From Panonychus citri (lineage: Eukaryota; Arthropoda; Arachnida; Trombidiformes; Tetranychidae), in contig NW_026515455.1 of assembly GCF_014898815.1 (NCBI RefSeq), forward strand, positions 124,001-188,000: DNA of 64,000 nt, given 5' to 3'. Shown here one piece after another: positions 63,318 through 64,000 of this stretch. Each line of letters opens with the position of its first letter. Within the stretch, counting starts at the first letter, position 1. A model generated the notes under the pieces. That model was not told where the DNA came from, ran no database searches, and was given only the letters and a program-made list of their open reading frames with translations. Position numbers and translations under genes: made by a program.

Positions 63318-64000
63318 GTGAGTATATGATTACATGAAGATGAAACGATAAAACTACATCTCATTCATTCAGTCAAACAAATTACTGTGGGTTTTACACT
63401 TGAAACCTTCAATTATCTCAAATTATATTACAATATATTCTAACATTGGTCAAACAAGTGATGACCAACACCTTTCATTATTCTGCTAATAATATTGAAT
63501 TTATGATTTAGGTGTGTTCATGTTGTTGAATTAATTTTAATTGAATCAGATAATCTTCAATGTTGATCATGTTTTACTTCAATTCAATTGTCAACAGCGG
63601 CAATTAAACTATTGTAAATTGATTGTTCTCATTAGCAAATAGCAGCAGAAACTATTATGAGATAAAAATAATTTCATTTTTGGAATTATTTTTCCTCTTG
63701 CAAGTGTTATTATGGTTTCACTTTTCTCTTCATCCTCATCACTTTATCCATTTTATCATTTTCATTGTCTTTCAACTATCCCAATAACCTATTTTATACT
63801 TTTCTTTTTTCTATCTGGTTGTTCATCATCATAATCATCATCATCTTATTACTTTTTCTTTTCACTTGTGTTATTTTCTCCTCTGAAAAGAAATTACCAG
63901 TTTCTCTCTGAGTCTGGTTAATCCCTTGGGTAGACTGATAAAGACATGATGTGAGTTATTTCTAGAACTTTGTCTTCTTCCTCATCTTTTCCTTTTCCAG
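63318..64000 (+). other. Intron ending at the window edge
   Basis: Intron with donor GTGAGT after GCTGCTGTG. The window closes with a pyrimidine-rich run and AG (CTTTTCCTTTTCCAG), a strong acceptor, so the next exon should begin at base 64001. Confidence 0.8.

Noticed and set aside
1..64000. tRNA, rRNA, CRISPR arrays or prokaryotic operons
   Set aside because: I looked for tRNA A/B-box patterns and regular direct repeats and saw none; the window is eukaryotic with spliceosomal introns.

Overview
The window is AT-rich eukaryotic nuclear DNA from an animal. It has short GT-AG introns (often 60-90 bp), several intronless genes and long non-coding stretches full of simple repeats. The gene set points to an arachnid, most likely an acariform mite. 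The markers are a sphingomyelinase-D-family phospholipase, an arthropod-type ABCH half transporter, a divergent single-exon ionotropic receptor and a PTF1/Fer-type bHLH factor. No species can be fixed from the sequence alone.

Layout. 2.6-3.9 kb (-): ionotropic receptor-like gene. 4.5-5.8 kb (+): AP-2 complex mu subunit, broken by two 1-base deletions. 6.4-8.9 kb (+): UNC-45-type myosin chaperone without a TPR domain, with one 1-base deletion. 11.1-12.0 kb (+): ELOVL fatty-acid elongase. 16.4-19.3 kb (+): coatomer gamma (COPG). 19.8-21.2 kb (-): sphingomyelinase-D-like gene. 21.8-22.0 kb: a broken copy of COPG exon 1. 23.0-25.0 kb (+): bHLH factor. 25-31 kb: no firm gene, but a 624-bp inverted-repeat transposable element. 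31.2-40.0 kb (-): four genes on the same strand: ABCH transporter, RNase H1, NECAP and ZCCHC4. From 42 kb to the end (+): what looks like one large unc-13 locus. It has C2A-encoding 5' exons (42.1-48.7 kb), a long intron holding a perfect 944-bp fold-back element (53.9-54.9 kb), and a 5.3-kb exon with its own start codon (58.0-63.3 kb) that is probably an alternative N-terminus. The window stops exactly at a splice acceptor.

Shared biology. Several genes serve vesicle traffic: AP-2 mu and NECAP both act in clathrin endocytosis, COPG in Golgi-to-ER transport, and UNC-13 in synaptic vesicle priming. They are not arranged as a functional cluster.

Most notable observations: the two unrelated N-termini at unc-13, the perfect long-arm fold-back element in its intron, an UNC-45 that appears to start directly in its armadillo region, the recent partial copy of COPG exon 1, and three 1-base losses in A-runs of conserved genes that look like consensus errors.
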